A stretch of 64,000 nucleotides of DNA from Halomarinibacterium sedimenti (GTDB lineage: Bacteria > Bacteroidota > Bacteroidia > Flavobacteriales > Flavobacteriaceae), in the NCBI RefSeq assembly GCF_019312585.1, contig NZ_JAHWDP010000005.1, positions 62,001-126,000 on the forward strand, in the 5' to 3' direction. The notes beneath the pieces are model-generated. The model saw only the letters and a program-made list of their open reading frames with translations, did no database searches and was not told where the DNA came from. Below, piece after piece: positions 10,234 through 19,385 of the stretch (its first letter is position 1; every line of letters starts with the position of its first letter). The translations under genes were made by a program, and so were the position numbers.

Positions 10234-10844
10234 TACTTTGTAATCGTTACGTAAGCGTTTTTGTGTCCAGGAACGCATCCTTTAACAACAAGTAAATTCT
10301 TTTCAGAAACTACTTTTAACACTCTTAGGTTTTCAACTTTTACTGTTTCATTTCCCATTTGCCCAGCCATACGCATTCCTTTAAATACTCTTGCAGGATA
10401 CGATGCAGCTCCAATGGAACCTGGCGCTCTTAAACGGTTATGCTGACCGTGCGTAGCTTGACCTACACCACCGAAACCATGACGCTTAACAACTCCTTGA
10501 AATCCTTTACCTTTAGAAATACCCGCGATATCCACGAACTCTCCTTCGATAAAATGCTCTACGGTGATAGTATCACCTAATTTGTACTCTTCTTCGAAAT
10601 CTTGGAATTCAACGACTTTACGTTTTGCAACGGTTCCTGCTTTTTTCGCGTGGCCTTCGGCAGCTTTATTGGCAGTCTTTTTGTCATCGAAACCAAGTTG
10701 AAGAGCTTCATACCCGTCAACCTCTTTGGTTCTGACTTGGGTAACAACACAGGGGCCACACTCGATAACGGTACAAGGAATATTCTTCCCTTTCTCGTCA
10801 AAGATGCTGGTCATCCCTATCTTTTTTCCAATTAACCCAGACAT
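10233..10844 (-). CDS. rplC: 50S ribosomal protein L3
   Basis: L3 is one of the first proteins to bind 23S rRNA and reaches toward the peptidyl-transferase centre. The 203 residues begin [20 protein letters not shown] and include [20 protein letters not shown] and [21 protein letters not shown] 143-base gap with an unusual pair of inverted repeats separates it from rpsJ. Confidence 0.98.
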   Translation of the reverse strand: MSGLIGKKIGMTSIFDEKGKNIPCTVIECGPCVVTQVRTKEVDGYEALQLGFDDKKTANKAAEGHAKKAGTVAKRKVVEFQDFEEEYKLGDTITVEHFIEGEFVDIAGISKGKGFQGVVKRHGFGGVGQATHGQHNRLRAPGSIGAASYPARVFKGMRMAGQMGNETVKVENLRVLKVVSEKNLLVVKGCVPGHKNAYVTITK

Positions 10845-10890
10845 AGTTATTATTTATTTGTTAGTAATTATTTACTTATTTAAATTAAAA

Positions 10891-10920
10891 CAGGGCCAAA
10901 ATAAATTCAGCCCTGAATTT
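10891..10920 (-). promoter_or_regulatory. Alternative hairpins between rpsJ and rplC
   Basis: In the message, CAGGGC (10915-10910) can pair with GCCCTG (10896-10891) around a 13-base loop, and the following bases are T-rich. The same CAGGGC also lies in a second perfect inverted repeat, AAATTCAG/CTGAATTT (10903-10910 with 10913-10920). The two structures share bases and cannot form together. The first could act as an attenuator or a ribosomal-protein binding site within the operon; that role is inference. Confidence 0.4.
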
Positions 10921-10987
10921 TATTTTGTTTCCGTTTTTCCTTCGCTCGCAGCTTAGGACATGTACACACTTTTTAAGTGCTTAGCAA

Positions 10988-11293
10988 CTACACTTTAATC
11001 TCTACTTCCACTCCACTTGGCAACTCTAATTTCATGAGTGCATCAATGGTTTTGGATGAAGAACTGTAGATATCCAATAATCTCTTATAAGAACTTAATT
11101 GGAATTGCTCTCTACTTTTCTTATTAACGTGAGGCGAACGCAACACGGTAAAGATTTTTTTGTGAGTTGGTAACGGGATGGGTCCTGTTACTACGGCACC
11201 TGTACTTTTTACTGTCTTAACGATTTTTTCAGCAGATTTGTCCACTAAATTATGATCGTAAGATTTTAATTTAATTCTAATTTTTTGACTCAT
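10988..11293 (-). CDS. rpsJ: 30S ribosomal protein S10
   Basis: S10 is in the head of the small subunit and, with NusB, in the transcription antitermination complex. The 101 residues begin [19 protein letters not shown] and contain [20 protein letters not shown]. It lies 10 bases after fusA, with no tuf gene between, an arrangement common in Bacteroidota. It ends in TAG. Confidence 0.98.
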   Translation of the reverse strand: MSQKIRIKLKSYDHNLVDKSAEKIVKTVKSTGAVVTGPIPLPTHKKIFTVLRSPHVNKKSREQFQLSSYKRLLDIYSSSSKTIDALMKLELPSGVEVEIKV

Positions 11294-11303
11294 TGCTGAA
11301 ATA

Positions 11304-13439
11304 TTATACGTTAGCGGTTCCTCTTGCTGCAGCTATTACCTCTTCAGAAATATTTGAAGGAGTTTCTGCATAATGTGAAAATTCCATTGTTGAAGTTGCA
11401 CGACCTGATGATAATGTTCTTAATGTGGTAACATATCCAAACATTTCAGAAAGTGGCACTTCAGCTTTTATAACTTTTGCTCCGGCGCGATCACTCATGT
11501 TATTAACCTGACCACGACGACGGTTAAGATCTCCTACAATATCTCCCATATTCTCTTCTGGAGTCAATACTTCCAGCTTCATAATAGGCTCTAAGATTAC
11601 CGCTCCAGCAGCTTTTGCAGAAGCTTTAAATCCTAGTTTTGCAGCTAACTCAAAAGACAACTGATCAGAATCCACCGCGTGGAATGAACCATCTTTTAAA
11701 GTAACTTTCATACTATCCACTTCGAAACCTGCAAGTGGTCCATTTTGCATTGCTTGTTTAAAACCTTTTTCTACTGAAGGAATAAATTCTTTAGGAATGT
11801 TACCTCCTTTAATTTCATTTACAAATTGTAATCCTTCCACTTTATCATCGTCCGCTGGACCAATGGTAAATACAATATCTGCAAACTTACCACGACCACC
11901 CGATTGCTTCTTGTAAACTTCTCTGTGATCTGCACTACGAGTAATAGCCTCTTTGTACTCAACTTGAGGTTTTCCTTGATTTACTTCAACCTTAAACTCA
12001 CGTCTTAATCGGTCTACAATAATATCTAAGTGAAGCTCTCCCATACCAGAAATTACAGTTTGCCCTGATGCTTCATCGGTACGCACTTGGAAAGTTGGAT
12101 CCTCTTCAGCAAGTTTTGCTAAGGCCATACCTAACTTATCCACATCTGCCTTTGTTTTAGGCTCAACAGCAATACCAATTACAGGATCTGGGAAATTCAT
12201 ACTTTCTAACACAATTGGGTGCTTTTCAGCAGTAAGTGTATCTCCAGTCTTAATATCCTTAAATCCTACAGCAGCTCCAATATCTCCAGCCTCGATATAA
12301 TCGATAGCATTTTGTTTGTTAGCATGCATTTGGTAAATACGTGATATACGCTCTTTATTTCCTGAACGGTTGTTTAAAATATAAGAACCTGCATCCAAAC
12401 GACCTGAGTATGCACGGAAGAAAGCCAAACGTCCAACGAAAGGATCTGTAGCAATCTTAAATGCCAAAGCAGCGAAAGGCTCTTTTACATCTGGTCTTCT
12501 TATTTCTTCTTTTTCTGTATCTGGGTTTATTCCTTTAATACCTTCCTTATCTACTGGAGAAGGTAAGTAACGGCAAACTGCATCAAGAAGGAATTGAACT
12601 CCTTTGTTTTTGAATGCAGAACCACAAATCATTGGGATGATGGACATGTCCATTACCGCAGCACGCAACGCAGCGTGAACTTCATCTTCGGTAATAGATT
12701 CTTCATCTTCCATATATTTTTCCAAAAGATTTTCGTCATAAGCCGCCACCTCTTCAATTAGTTTTCCGCGATATAAACGTGCTTCTTCTTTTAAATCTTC
12801 AGGAATATCAATAACATCAAATGTAGCACCCATTGATTCTTCGTGCCAAACAATAGCACGGTTTTTCACTAAGTCTACAACTCCTTTAAAGTCTATTTCG
12901 TCACCAATAGGAAGTACAATTGGCACGGCATTAGACCCTAACATATCCTTAACTTGCTGACAAACCATCATAAAGTTAGATCCTTGACGGTCCATTTTAT
13001 TCACAAACCCCATACGAGGCACCTTGTAGTTATCTGCTAATCTCCAATTAGTTTCAGATTGAGGCTCAACACCATCAACCGCGCTAAAAAGAAATACTAA
13101 GCCATCCAATACACGTAGTGATCTATTTACCTCGACGGTAAAGTCAACGTGACCAGGAGTGTCAATAATATTAAAGTGGTATGGTTTAGTATCTTCAACA
13201 GGCTGTCCATTTTTTAATGGGAAATTCCAGGTACAAGTGGTTGCAGCAGAAGTAATTGTAATACCTCTTTCTTGCTCTTGTTCCATCCAGTCCATCGTAG
13301 CAGCACCATCGTGAACTTCTCCAATTTTATGACTTACACCTGTATAATAAAGTATACGCTCTGTAGTTGTTGTTTTACCGGCATCAATATGCGCAGCAAT
13401 CCCTATATTTCTTGTAAATTTTAAATCTCTTTGTGCCAT
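11304..13439 (-). CDS. fusA: Elongation factor G
   Basis: EF-G is the GTPase that drives translocation. I start it at [20 protein letters not shown] (13439), giving 711 residues; an open extension to 13520 only reads into rpsG. The G1 loop AHIDAGKT (residues 16-23), the RGITI switch, DTPGHVDF and NKMD motifs are intact, followed by domains II-V including the C-terminal [17 protein letters not shown] segment. It begins 4 bases after rpsG ends. Confidence 0.98.
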   Translation of the reverse strand: MAQRDLKFTRNIGIAAHIDAGKTTTTERILYYTGVSHKIGEVHDGAATMDWMEQEQERGITITSAATTCTWNFPLKNGQPVEDTKPYHFNIIDTPGHVDFTVEVNRSLRVLDGLVFLFSAVDGVEPQSETNWRLADNYKVPRMGFVNKMDRQGSNFMMVCQQVKDMLGSNAVPIVLPIGDEIDFKGVVDLVKNRAIVWHEESMGATFDVIDIPEDLKEEARLYRGKLIEEVAAYDENLLEKYMEDEESITEDEVHAALRAAVMDMSIIPMICGSAFKNKGVQFLLDAVCRYLPSPVDKEGIKGINPDTEKEEIRRPDVKEPFAALAFKIATDPFVGRLAFFRAYSGRLDAGSYILNNRSGNKERISRIYQMHANKQNAIDYIEAGDIGAAVGFKDIKTGDTLTAEKHPIVLESMNFPDPVIGIAVEPKTKADVDKLGMALAKLAEEDPTFQVRTDEASGQTVISGMGELHLDIIVDRLRREFKVEVNQGKPQVEYKEAITRSADHREVYKKQSGGRGKFADIVFTIGPADDDKVEGLQFVNEIKGGNIPKEFIPSVEKGFKQAMQNGPLAGFEVDSMKVTLKDGSFHAVDSDQLSFELAAKLGFKASAKAAGAVILEPIMKLEVLTPEENMGDIVGDLNRRRGQVNNMSDRAGAKVIKAEVPLSEMFGYVTTLRTLSSGRATSTMEFSHYAETPSNISEEVIAAARGTANV

Positions 13440-13443
13440 TTTC

Positions 13444-13920
13444 TTAGAATCTAAAGTGTGAGAATGCTTTGTTTGCTTCAGCCATTTTATGGGTATCCAT
13501 ACGTTTTTTAACTGCAGCACCTTCTTCTTTAGCAGCTGCTAAAATTTCGGCAGCTAATTTTTGCGGCATAGACTTTTCATTACGCTTTCTTGAGTAGCTA
13601 ATAAGCCACTTCATAGCAGTAGAAATCTTACGATCTGGTCTAATTTGCATTGGAATTTGGAAGGTAGCCCCTCCAACTCTTCGGCTACGTACTTCTACGT
13701 GAGGCATAACATTGGAAAGTGCATCTTTCCAAATCTCTAAAGCCGTTTTTTCTTCGTCTTGTTTTTTTGATTCTACAATATCAATTGCATCGTAGAATAC
13801 TTTGAAAGCAGTCGACTTTTTTCCATCCCACATTAAGTTATTCACAAAACGCGTTACCAACTGGTCGTTAAACCTTGGATCTGGTAAAAGTGGTCTTTTT
13901 TTCGCTTGTCTTTTTCTCAT
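13444..13920 (-). CDS. rpsG: 30S ribosomal protein S7
   Basis: S7 initiates assembly of the 16S rRNA 3' domain and touches the E-site tRNA. The 158 residues start [19 protein letters not shown] and include [18 protein letters not shown] and [20 protein letters not shown]. The product ends in [10 protein letters not shown]. Length is normal. Confidence 0.98.
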   Translation of the reverse strand: MRKRQAKKRPLLPDPRFNDQLVTRFVNNLMWDGKKSTAFKVFYDAIDIVESKKQDEEKTALEIWKDALSNVMPHVEVRSRRVGGATFQIPMQIRPDRKISTAMKWLISYSRKRNEKSMPQKLAAEILAAAKEEGAAVKKRMDTHKMAEANKAFSHFRF

Positions 13921-13945
13921 TACTTCTCTTTAAAAGTTGTTTGAA

Positions 13946-14320
13946 TTACTTTTTAGGGCGTTTTGCACCGTACTTAGACCTACGTTGTAATCTTCCTTGA
14001 ACACCTGCGGTATCCAAAGCTCCTCTTACAATGTGGTAACGTACCCCTGGCAAATCTTTAACCCTTCCACCTCTAACCAATACTATCGAGTGCTCCTGAA
14101 GATTGTGTCCTTCGCCACCGATGTACGCGTTTACTTCCTTTCCATTTGTTAACCTTACCCTTGCTACTTTACGCATTGCAGAGTTTGGTTTCTTAGGAGT
14201 GGTAGTATATACACGAGTACACACACCGCGGCGTTGCGGGCACGAATCTAGGGCAGCCGATTTACTCTTCTTGGTTATTTTGGCTCTTCCTTTTCGTACT
14301 AATTGTGAAATAGTTGGCAT
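13946..14320 (-). CDS. rpsL: 30S ribosomal protein S12
   Basis: S12 sits in the decoding centre. The 124 residues begin [20 protein letters not shown] and carry the two loops tied to streptomycin response, [12 protein letters not shown] and [13 protein letters not shown]; both have the wild-type lysines. It is the first gene of the super-operon, with a good promoter candidate at 14375-14406. Confidence 0.98.
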   Translation of the reverse strand: MPTISQLVRKGRAKITKKSKSAALDSCPQRRGVCTRVYTTTPKKPNSAMRKVARVRLTNGKEVNAYIGGEGHNLQEHSIVLVRGGRVKDLPGVRYHIVRGALDTAGVQGRLQRRSKYGAKRPKK

Positions 14321-14374
14321 ATAAAATCCTTGTTATACTTAATTAAATGATATAATTATCCCTTTAAAGGGGCG

Positions 14375-14406
14375 CAAATGTAGAAATAAAAATGCATTAA
14401 TCCAAC
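14375..14406 (-). promoter_or_regulatory. Promoter of the rpsL-led super-operon
   Basis: Reading the minus strand, TACATTTG (14382-14375) matches the Bacteroidota -7 consensus TAnnTTTG, with a TTG (14405-14403) upstream after a 20-base spacer, matching the -33 box. The start of transcription would fall near 14369, leaving a leader of about 50 bases. A 12-base palindrome, CCCTTTAAAGGG (14360-14371), covers the predicted transcript start and could be an operator or a 5' hairpin. No other promoter of this quality was seen in the 14 kb operon. Confidence 0.6.
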
Positions 14407-14454
14407 ACAGTTTTATTAATTTTTGTTGGATTTACTTTTATTTATGCAGGAGAT

Positions 14455-14508
14455 ATGAAAAACCCTTCAATAACGTTAGATTTACAATATAAACTTTCAA
14501 GCTTTTGA
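14455..14508 (+). CDS. Possible 17-codon leader ORF
   Basis: An ATG 3 bases after a purine-rich AGGAG opens a reading frame encoding MKNPSITLDLQYKLSSF. Its TGA stop (14506-14508) overlaps the TTG start (14505-14507) of the outer-membrane protein gene as TTGA. The overlap and the ribosome-binding-like sequence suggest a leader peptide that couples translation, but the ORF is short and could be chance. Confidence 0.3.
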   Translation: MKNPSITLDLQYKLSSF

Positions 14509-16202
14509 GGCAGTTTTTTTTCTATTTTTTATACCTATATATATATACAAATTTTTTGGGGCCGGTTGCCGCTCAAAATATTACGCTTAAAATTGAAGCA
14601 GAAAAGGAAGTGACTTCATCATTTTTAGACTCCCTAGATATTGCTTTAAAATTTGAAGATTATTTAAGTTTAAAATCTGAAGTCGATACTCTTTCTCAAA
14701 AATTTCAAAAAAGCGGTTTTATTGATTCAAGGCTAATATCACTAGAAAAACAAAATGATTCAATATTTGTGGCCGATTACTATTTAGGAAATAGATGGCG
14801 TGATATTGAGATTCGTTATTCGGAAAAAGACTTTGCATATTCAGAACTAAAAAAAATTAGCAATGAAGTTACTGATTCTGTTTTTAAAATTCCAATTCAA
14901 TTCGCAGATGTTGCACTTTTAAAACTAACAAGAATAAAAGCTGAAAAAGGAGATCCCTTTTCAAGAATACAGCTTTCAGAAATTGAAAGAAAAGACAATA
15001 ACACTTTAAAAGCAAATCTTATTTTTAGGTCCTCTAGCCAAAGAAAAATTGATGGAATTGTAGTAAAAGGGTATGAAAAATTTCCAAAGTCCTTTATAAA
15101 GTATTATGCCGGAATTAAAAAGGGAAAGGTTTTTAACCAAAAAAAAATAATTGAACAAAACAACACTTTAAACAATTTAGGTTTTATTACTTCAATTAAA
15201 TCTCCAGAAGCATTATTCAAAAAAGATTCTACAATAGTTTATTTATATTTTCAGAAAACAAACAACAACCTCTTTGATGGTATTTTAGGTTTTGCCACAA
15301 ATGAAGACACCCAAAAGCTAGAATTTAATGGGTATTTAAATCTAGAACTTAATAATAATCTGAACTACGGCGAGCAATTGATTATAAATTATAAAGCCGA
15401 TGGACGGGAGCAACAAAACCTGAGAGTGTTTACAAAGCTACCTTATTTATTTAAAACCCCTTTAGGTGTAAGCTTGGAATTAGAAATATTTAAAAGAGAC
15501 AGTACTTTTTCCACAACCCACCAGCAAGCAAGGCTCTACTATCAAGCCTCCCCAAAAATCGATTTTTATGTAGGGTATAAATCTTATGAATCTAACCACC
15601 TGCTTGATGAAGTAAATGCTTCGGCGTTTATTGAAGATTACAACTCTAAGTTTTTTTTAGCGGGGGCTCACTTTTCAAAATTTCAGAATGAAAAACTATT
15701 CCCCATAAAAACTTTCGCGGGACTAGAAACAGAAATTGGAAAAAGAAACACTTTATCAAAGGAAGCAGATCAAGTAAGAGTCTCCGGTATTTTTTCGCAT
15801 ATATTTAATCTCAATGAAACCAGTTCCTTTTACATCAAAAACTCGACAAGCTTTTTAAGCAGTCCCAATTATCTAACTAATGAGCTTTTTAGGTTTGGTG
15901 GTATTAATAGTATTAGAGGGTTTAGAGAAAATAGTATTGACGCCTCACTCTTTTCCGTGTTAAATACTGAATATCGTTATTTGCTTGACAGAAATACCTA
16001 TGTACATTCTATAATAGATATTGCCTATTTTGAAAATAAAATAATTACTATTCAAGAAGAGCTTTTTGGGTTTGGAGTTGGTTTTGCTTTAAACACCAAG
16101 GCGGGACTTTTTAAGTTTAACATTGCAAATGGTATTTCTAAAAATCAGAATATTGAATTCGCAAATACAAAGATTCACATTCTTTATCTTGCTAGGTTTT
16201 AG
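14505..16202 (+). CDS. BamA/TamA-like POTRA and beta-barrel outer-membrane protein
   Basis: The 565-residue product has a hydrophobic N-terminal signal segment ending near GPVAAQN, a periplasmic part containing a POTRA-like unit (KIDGIVVKGYEKFPKSFIKYY, then NNTLNNLGFITSI), and a C-terminal barrel of alternating strands with the surface-antigen signature FRFGGINSIRGFRENSID. This places it in the Omp85 superfamily, though it is shorter than BamA. The first usable start is TTG at 14505: an in-frame TAA lies at 14490-14492 and no ATG lies before the signal segment. It diverges from rpsL. Partner and substrate are unknown; a role in placing proteins or lipids in the outer membrane is inferred from the family. 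Confidence 0.75.
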   Translation: MRQFFFYFLYLYIYTNFLGPVAAQNITLKIEAEKEVTSSFLDSLDIALKFEDYLSLKSEVDTLSQKFQKSGFIDSRLISLEKQNDSIFVADYYLGNRWRDIEIRYSEKDFAYSELKKISNEVTDSVFKIPIQFADVALLKLTRIKAEKGDPFSRIQLSEIERKDNNTLKANLIFRSSSQRKIDGIVVKGYEKFPKSFIKYYAGIKKGKVFNQKKIIEQNNTLNNLGFITSIKSPEALFKKDSTIVYLYFQKTNNNLFDGILGFATNEDTQKLEFNGYLNLELNNNLNYGEQLIINYKADGREQQNLRVFTKLPYLFKTPLGVSLELEIFKRDSTFSTTHQQARLYYQASPKIDFYVGYKSYESNHLLDEVNASAFIEDYNSKFFLAGAHFSKFQNEKLFPIKTFAGLETEIGKRNTLSKEADQVRVSGIFSHIFNLNETSSFYIKNSTSFLSSPNYLTNELFRFGGINSIRGFRENSIDASLFSVLNTEYRYLLDRNTYVHSIIDIAYFENKIITIQEELFGFGVGFALNTKAGLFKFNIANGISKNQNIEFANTKIHILYLARF

Positions 16203-16228
16203 TAAAACAATATATAAATTTACCTTTG
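16197..16228 (+). promoter_or_regulatory. Promoter candidate of the first SusCD locus
   Basis: TACCTTTG (16221-16228) matches the -7 consensus TAnnTTTG and a TTTT (16197-16200) lies 20 bases upstream at the -33 position, one base off TTTG. This would give a leader of about 70 bases before the SusC start at 16309. It overlaps the end of the preceding gene. Confidence 0.4.
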
Positions 16229-16308
16229 TTTCATATAAATACGTGAATTAAAAATTGGTTATATAATTATTTATATTGAACTTTGTTTTTTACTAATTCC
16301 AAAAAAAT

Positions 16309-19300
16309 ATGAAACAAAAACTACAATTATTATTGATGTTCCTTTTTCTATTTATTGTGCAAAATGCTTTTGCACAAGACAAGGTAGTAACTGGAACCGT
16401 GACAGACGACCTTGGAGTTCCACTCCCGGGGGCCAACATTATTGTCAAAAATACATCCAATGGAACCCAATCAGATTTTGATGGGAATTATTCCATAACG
16501 ACTGGTGTTGGAGAGGTACTACAATTTAGCTACGTTGGTTTTCAAAACCAGGAAATAGCAGTTGGAGCCTCAAATACTATTAACGTTCAAATGGTTGCAG
16601 GCGCACAACTTGAAGAAGTTGTTATTACTGGATATTCCAGAAGAAGCCAGACGGTGCAGACTTCTGCAGTGGTATCCATAGGAGCTTCAGAAATTGCCGA
16701 ACTTAGCCCAGTTACCAGTATTGACAACTTGTTACAGGGAAAAGCTGCTGGTGTACAAGTAACTGCGGCAAATGGTAAACCAGGTCAAGGAGCCTTTGTT
16801 AGAATTAGAGGTATTGGATCTTTAACCGCAGGAGCCTCTTCACCATTATATGTTGTGGACGGTGCAATTATTAGAGAGGAAGACTTGAATAGCATCCCTA
16901 ATGATGACATTGAAAACATTACAATACTAAAAGATGCTTCAACTACAGCCCGATATGGTTCTAGAGGGGCAAGTGGTGTTGTTGTAATAACTACAAAATC
17001 TGGTAAGCGTTCTGGTGATGCTAAAATTAAGTTTAGCTCACGTTTTGGTGTTACTTCAAGAATTAATCCAAATTTTGATGTAATGGATGCTGAACAAAAA
17101 ATGCAATATGAAGCCGAGCTTTATGCATTAGGTGTTTCTGCTGCAGGTAGCTCCCCAGGGGTTACTACTTTGCCAGGAAGTGAAGAAAGGCAATTCTTAT
17201 TAGACAATGAGGTTGATTGGCAAGATTTAATTCTGAAAGAAGGAATTATTCAAAACAATAATGTTTCGATTTCGGGTGGATCTGAAAAAATGGATTACTA
17301 TTTTTCAGTAGGACATGATAGAAATACTGGTATTATTGATGATTTAGATGGTTTTGAAAGAGTAAGCTCAAGGCTTAACTTAAACATGGACCCAAAAGAA
17401 TGGCTATCACTATCAGTTAATGTTGGTTATTCAAGATCTACAAGCGATGAGCCAAGGGATAGAAATAACGTACAAAACCCTTTTAGAGCGATGTACGATT
17501 ACAATCCTTATGAGACAGAATTTGTACTAGATGAAGACGGAAATATTGTTGTTGATGAAAATGGAAATCCAGTTTATAATCCTACACATACTACATTTAA
17601 TGTTAGAGGAGCTATTTTATCTGAACCAGCTATAGCCATTCAAAATAACCTATTAGGAAGTGTTAGTGCTGAAGTTAGTCTCTTCAAAAATGTTAGTTAT
17701 ACCTTTGGTTTCGCTGCGAATAGTATTAATGAGCGTACCGAAAGTTATTCTAAACCAGGAGGAATTCTAGACGCTATTATAGGTGACCCTAATAATCCAG
17801 GAAATAAATTAGATACTGGAACTTACAGATTTGATATGACTATAAGTAACAGGCTTAATTATAGATTAAATAAAAACAAGCACAACTTAGATTTAGTAGG
17901 TTTATTTGAATTTAACCATAACGAAAATAATGGATATCGGGTAAGAAGTATTGGATTTGCTTCGGCAGAATTAAACACCCAAATAAACGCATCTCAAGTT
18001 ACACTTGGTGAAACTACTAGAAATATTTTAACATTAGTTTCTTATGGTGCATTTGCAGATTATGATTATGATGAAAGGTATTTGGCTTCAGCTTCTGCAA
18101 GGTATGATGGGTCATCTAATTTTGGACGCGATAACAGATTTGGACTTTTCTACAGTGGAAGTTTAGGGTGGAACATTGCAAAAGAAAAGTTCTTTAACGT
18201 GGATGCAATAAACGATTTAAAGTTTAGAGTATCTTATGGTACTACTGGTAACAGAGAAGGTATAAGTAGATATGCTGCACAAGACAACGTTGCTTTTGAT
18301 TCCTATCCAGGAGGCTCGGCAACAAGACCGTCTAATATTGGAAACCCCGAATTAAAATGGGAAACTACAACTACTCAAAACGCAGGTTTAGAGTTCAATT
18401 TATTCAATAGAAGAATTCGTGGTGTTGCTGACTATTTTATTAGAACCACCGAAGATTTATTGTTTTCAATTCCAAAAGCCGATGAATCTGGAGTAGGATT
18501 TATTTTTGGTAACTTAGGTAAAATTGAGAATAAAGGTCTTGAACTTTCCTTACAAGGAGATGTTTTTCGCAATGATAATTTAACTTGGACTTTAGGTGGT
18601 AATATCGTTTTCTTAGACAACGAAATTCTAGAATTACCTGAAGGCGAAGATGTTACACCCGGTAACGCTTTTAATATCTTATTTAGAGAAGGTGCTAAAA
18701 TTAATGAGCATTTCTTAGTACGTTATGCCGGAGTTGATCCTGCAACTGGAGCGCCTCTTTATTATGGAGCTGACGGAAATACTTATCGTGGACTTGACCT
18801 TCCAGAAGATGAAGATGAAAACAGAGTGCTTCAAGGTAAGTCAACCATTGCCGATCGAGAAGGAGGTTTTTTCTCCAACATAAGATATAAAGGTTTTGGA
18901 CTACGTGCAGATTTCGTCTTTAAAGCTGGAAACTGGATTAACAATTTTGTAAAGTCCAATCTAATTTCCGATGGCGTAAATATTGCAGATAATCAAGCAA
19001 TTGATGCATTTAATTACTGGAAAAATCCTGGAGACACCAATGTTTATCCAAGCCCTTTAATTTCTCAAGAAGAATTACTAGCAGTAAATTCGGATAGATT
19101 CTTAGAAAAGGGAGATTATATCCGAATGAGAAACATTACTCTTTCCTACGATTTACCTAGTAAATTTACAGATAGAGTGCCATTTGAAAGCTTAAGAATT
19201 TATGTGCAAGGTCAAAACTTATTGACTTTCTCAAAATTCTTTGGAGATCCTGAGGTAGGTATCTCATCTGGGGAAACTATTAATTTTGCTAATAGTGTTG

Positions 19301-19374
19301 CTCCGGGGGAAGCTACTTTATATAGTTATCCTAACACAAAATCAGTTCAAATAGGAGTTGATGTAAGTTTCTAA
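16309..19374 (+). CDS. SusC/RagA-family TonB-linked outer-membrane transporter (locus 1)
   Basis: This 1021-residue protein is the barrel of a SusCD pair, which takes oligomers (glycans or peptides) across the outer membrane using TonB energy. In order it shows a signal peptide ending FAQDK, a carboxypeptidase-regulatory-like domain (VVTGTVTDDLGVPLPGAN onward, about residues 26-100), a TonB-box-like LEEVVITGY, a plug with PLYVVDGAI and GASGVVVITTKSG, and a long barrel ending in an aromatic residue (VDVSF). No STN domain is present, so it is not of the type that signals to an anti-sigma factor. It is followed 11 bases later by its SusD partner. No enzyme is linked, so the substrate cannot be named. 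Confidence 0.93.
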   Translation: MKQKLQLLLMFLFLFIVQNAFAQDKVVTGTVTDDLGVPLPGANIIVKNTSNGTQSDFDGNYSITTGVGEVLQFSYVGFQNQEIAVGASNTINVQMVAGAQLEEVVITGYSRRSQTVQTSAVVSIGASEIAELSPVTSIDNLLQGKAAGVQVTAANGKPGQGAFVRIRGIGSLTAGASSPLYVVDGAIIREEDLNSIPNDDIENITILKDASTTARYGSRGASGVVVITTKSGKRSGDAKIKFSSRFGVTSRINPNFDVMDAEQKMQYEAELYALGVSAAGSSPGVTTLPGSEERQFLLDNEVDWQDLILKEGIIQNNNVSISGGSEKMDYYFSVGHDRNTGIIDDLDGFERVSSRLNLNMDPKEWLSLSVNVGYSRSTSDEPRDRNNVQNPFRAMYDYNPYETEFVLDEDGNIVVDENGNPVYNPTHTTFNVRGAILSEPAIAIQNNLLGSVSAEVSLFKNVSYTFGFAANSINERTESYSKPGGILDAIIGDPNNPGNKLDTGTYRFDMTISNRLNYRLNKNKHNLDLVGLFEFNHNENNGYRVRSIGFASAELNTQINASQVTLGETTRNILTLVSYGAFADYDYDERYLASASARYDGSSNFGRDNRFGLFYSGSLGWNIAKEKFFNVDAINDLKFRVSYGTTGNREGISRYAAQDNVAFDSYPGGSATRPSNIGNPELKWETTTTQNAGLEFNLFNRRIRGVADYFIRTTEDLLFSIPKADESGVGFIFGNLGKIENKGLELSLQGDVFRNDNLTWTLGGNIVFLDNEILELPEGEDVTPGNAFNILFREGAKINEHFLVRYAGVDPATGAPLYYGADGNTYRGLDLPEDEDENRVLQGKSTIADREGGFFSNIRYKGFGLRADFVFKAGNWINNFVKSNLISDGVNIADNQAIDAFNYWKNPGDTNVYPSPLISQEELLAVNSDRFLEKGDYIRMRNITLSYDLPSKFTDRVPFESLRIYVQGQNLLTFSKFFGDPEVGISSGETINFANSVAPGEATLYSYPNTKSVQIGVDVSF

Positions 19375-19385
19375 AAAAAATAATT

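Noticed and set aside
10234-10278. Longer N-terminus of L4
   Set aside because: It lies within rplC, and the ATG at 10233 starts the family sequence and overlaps the rplC stop.
13440-13520. Longer N-terminus of EF-G
   Set aside because: The extension overlaps rpsG and has no EF-G similarity; the ATG at 13439 starts the conserved [10 protein letters not shown].
14455-14600. A frameshift joining the leader ORF to the outer-membrane protein
   Set aside because: The TTG frame gives a good signal peptide by itself, so no shift is needed.
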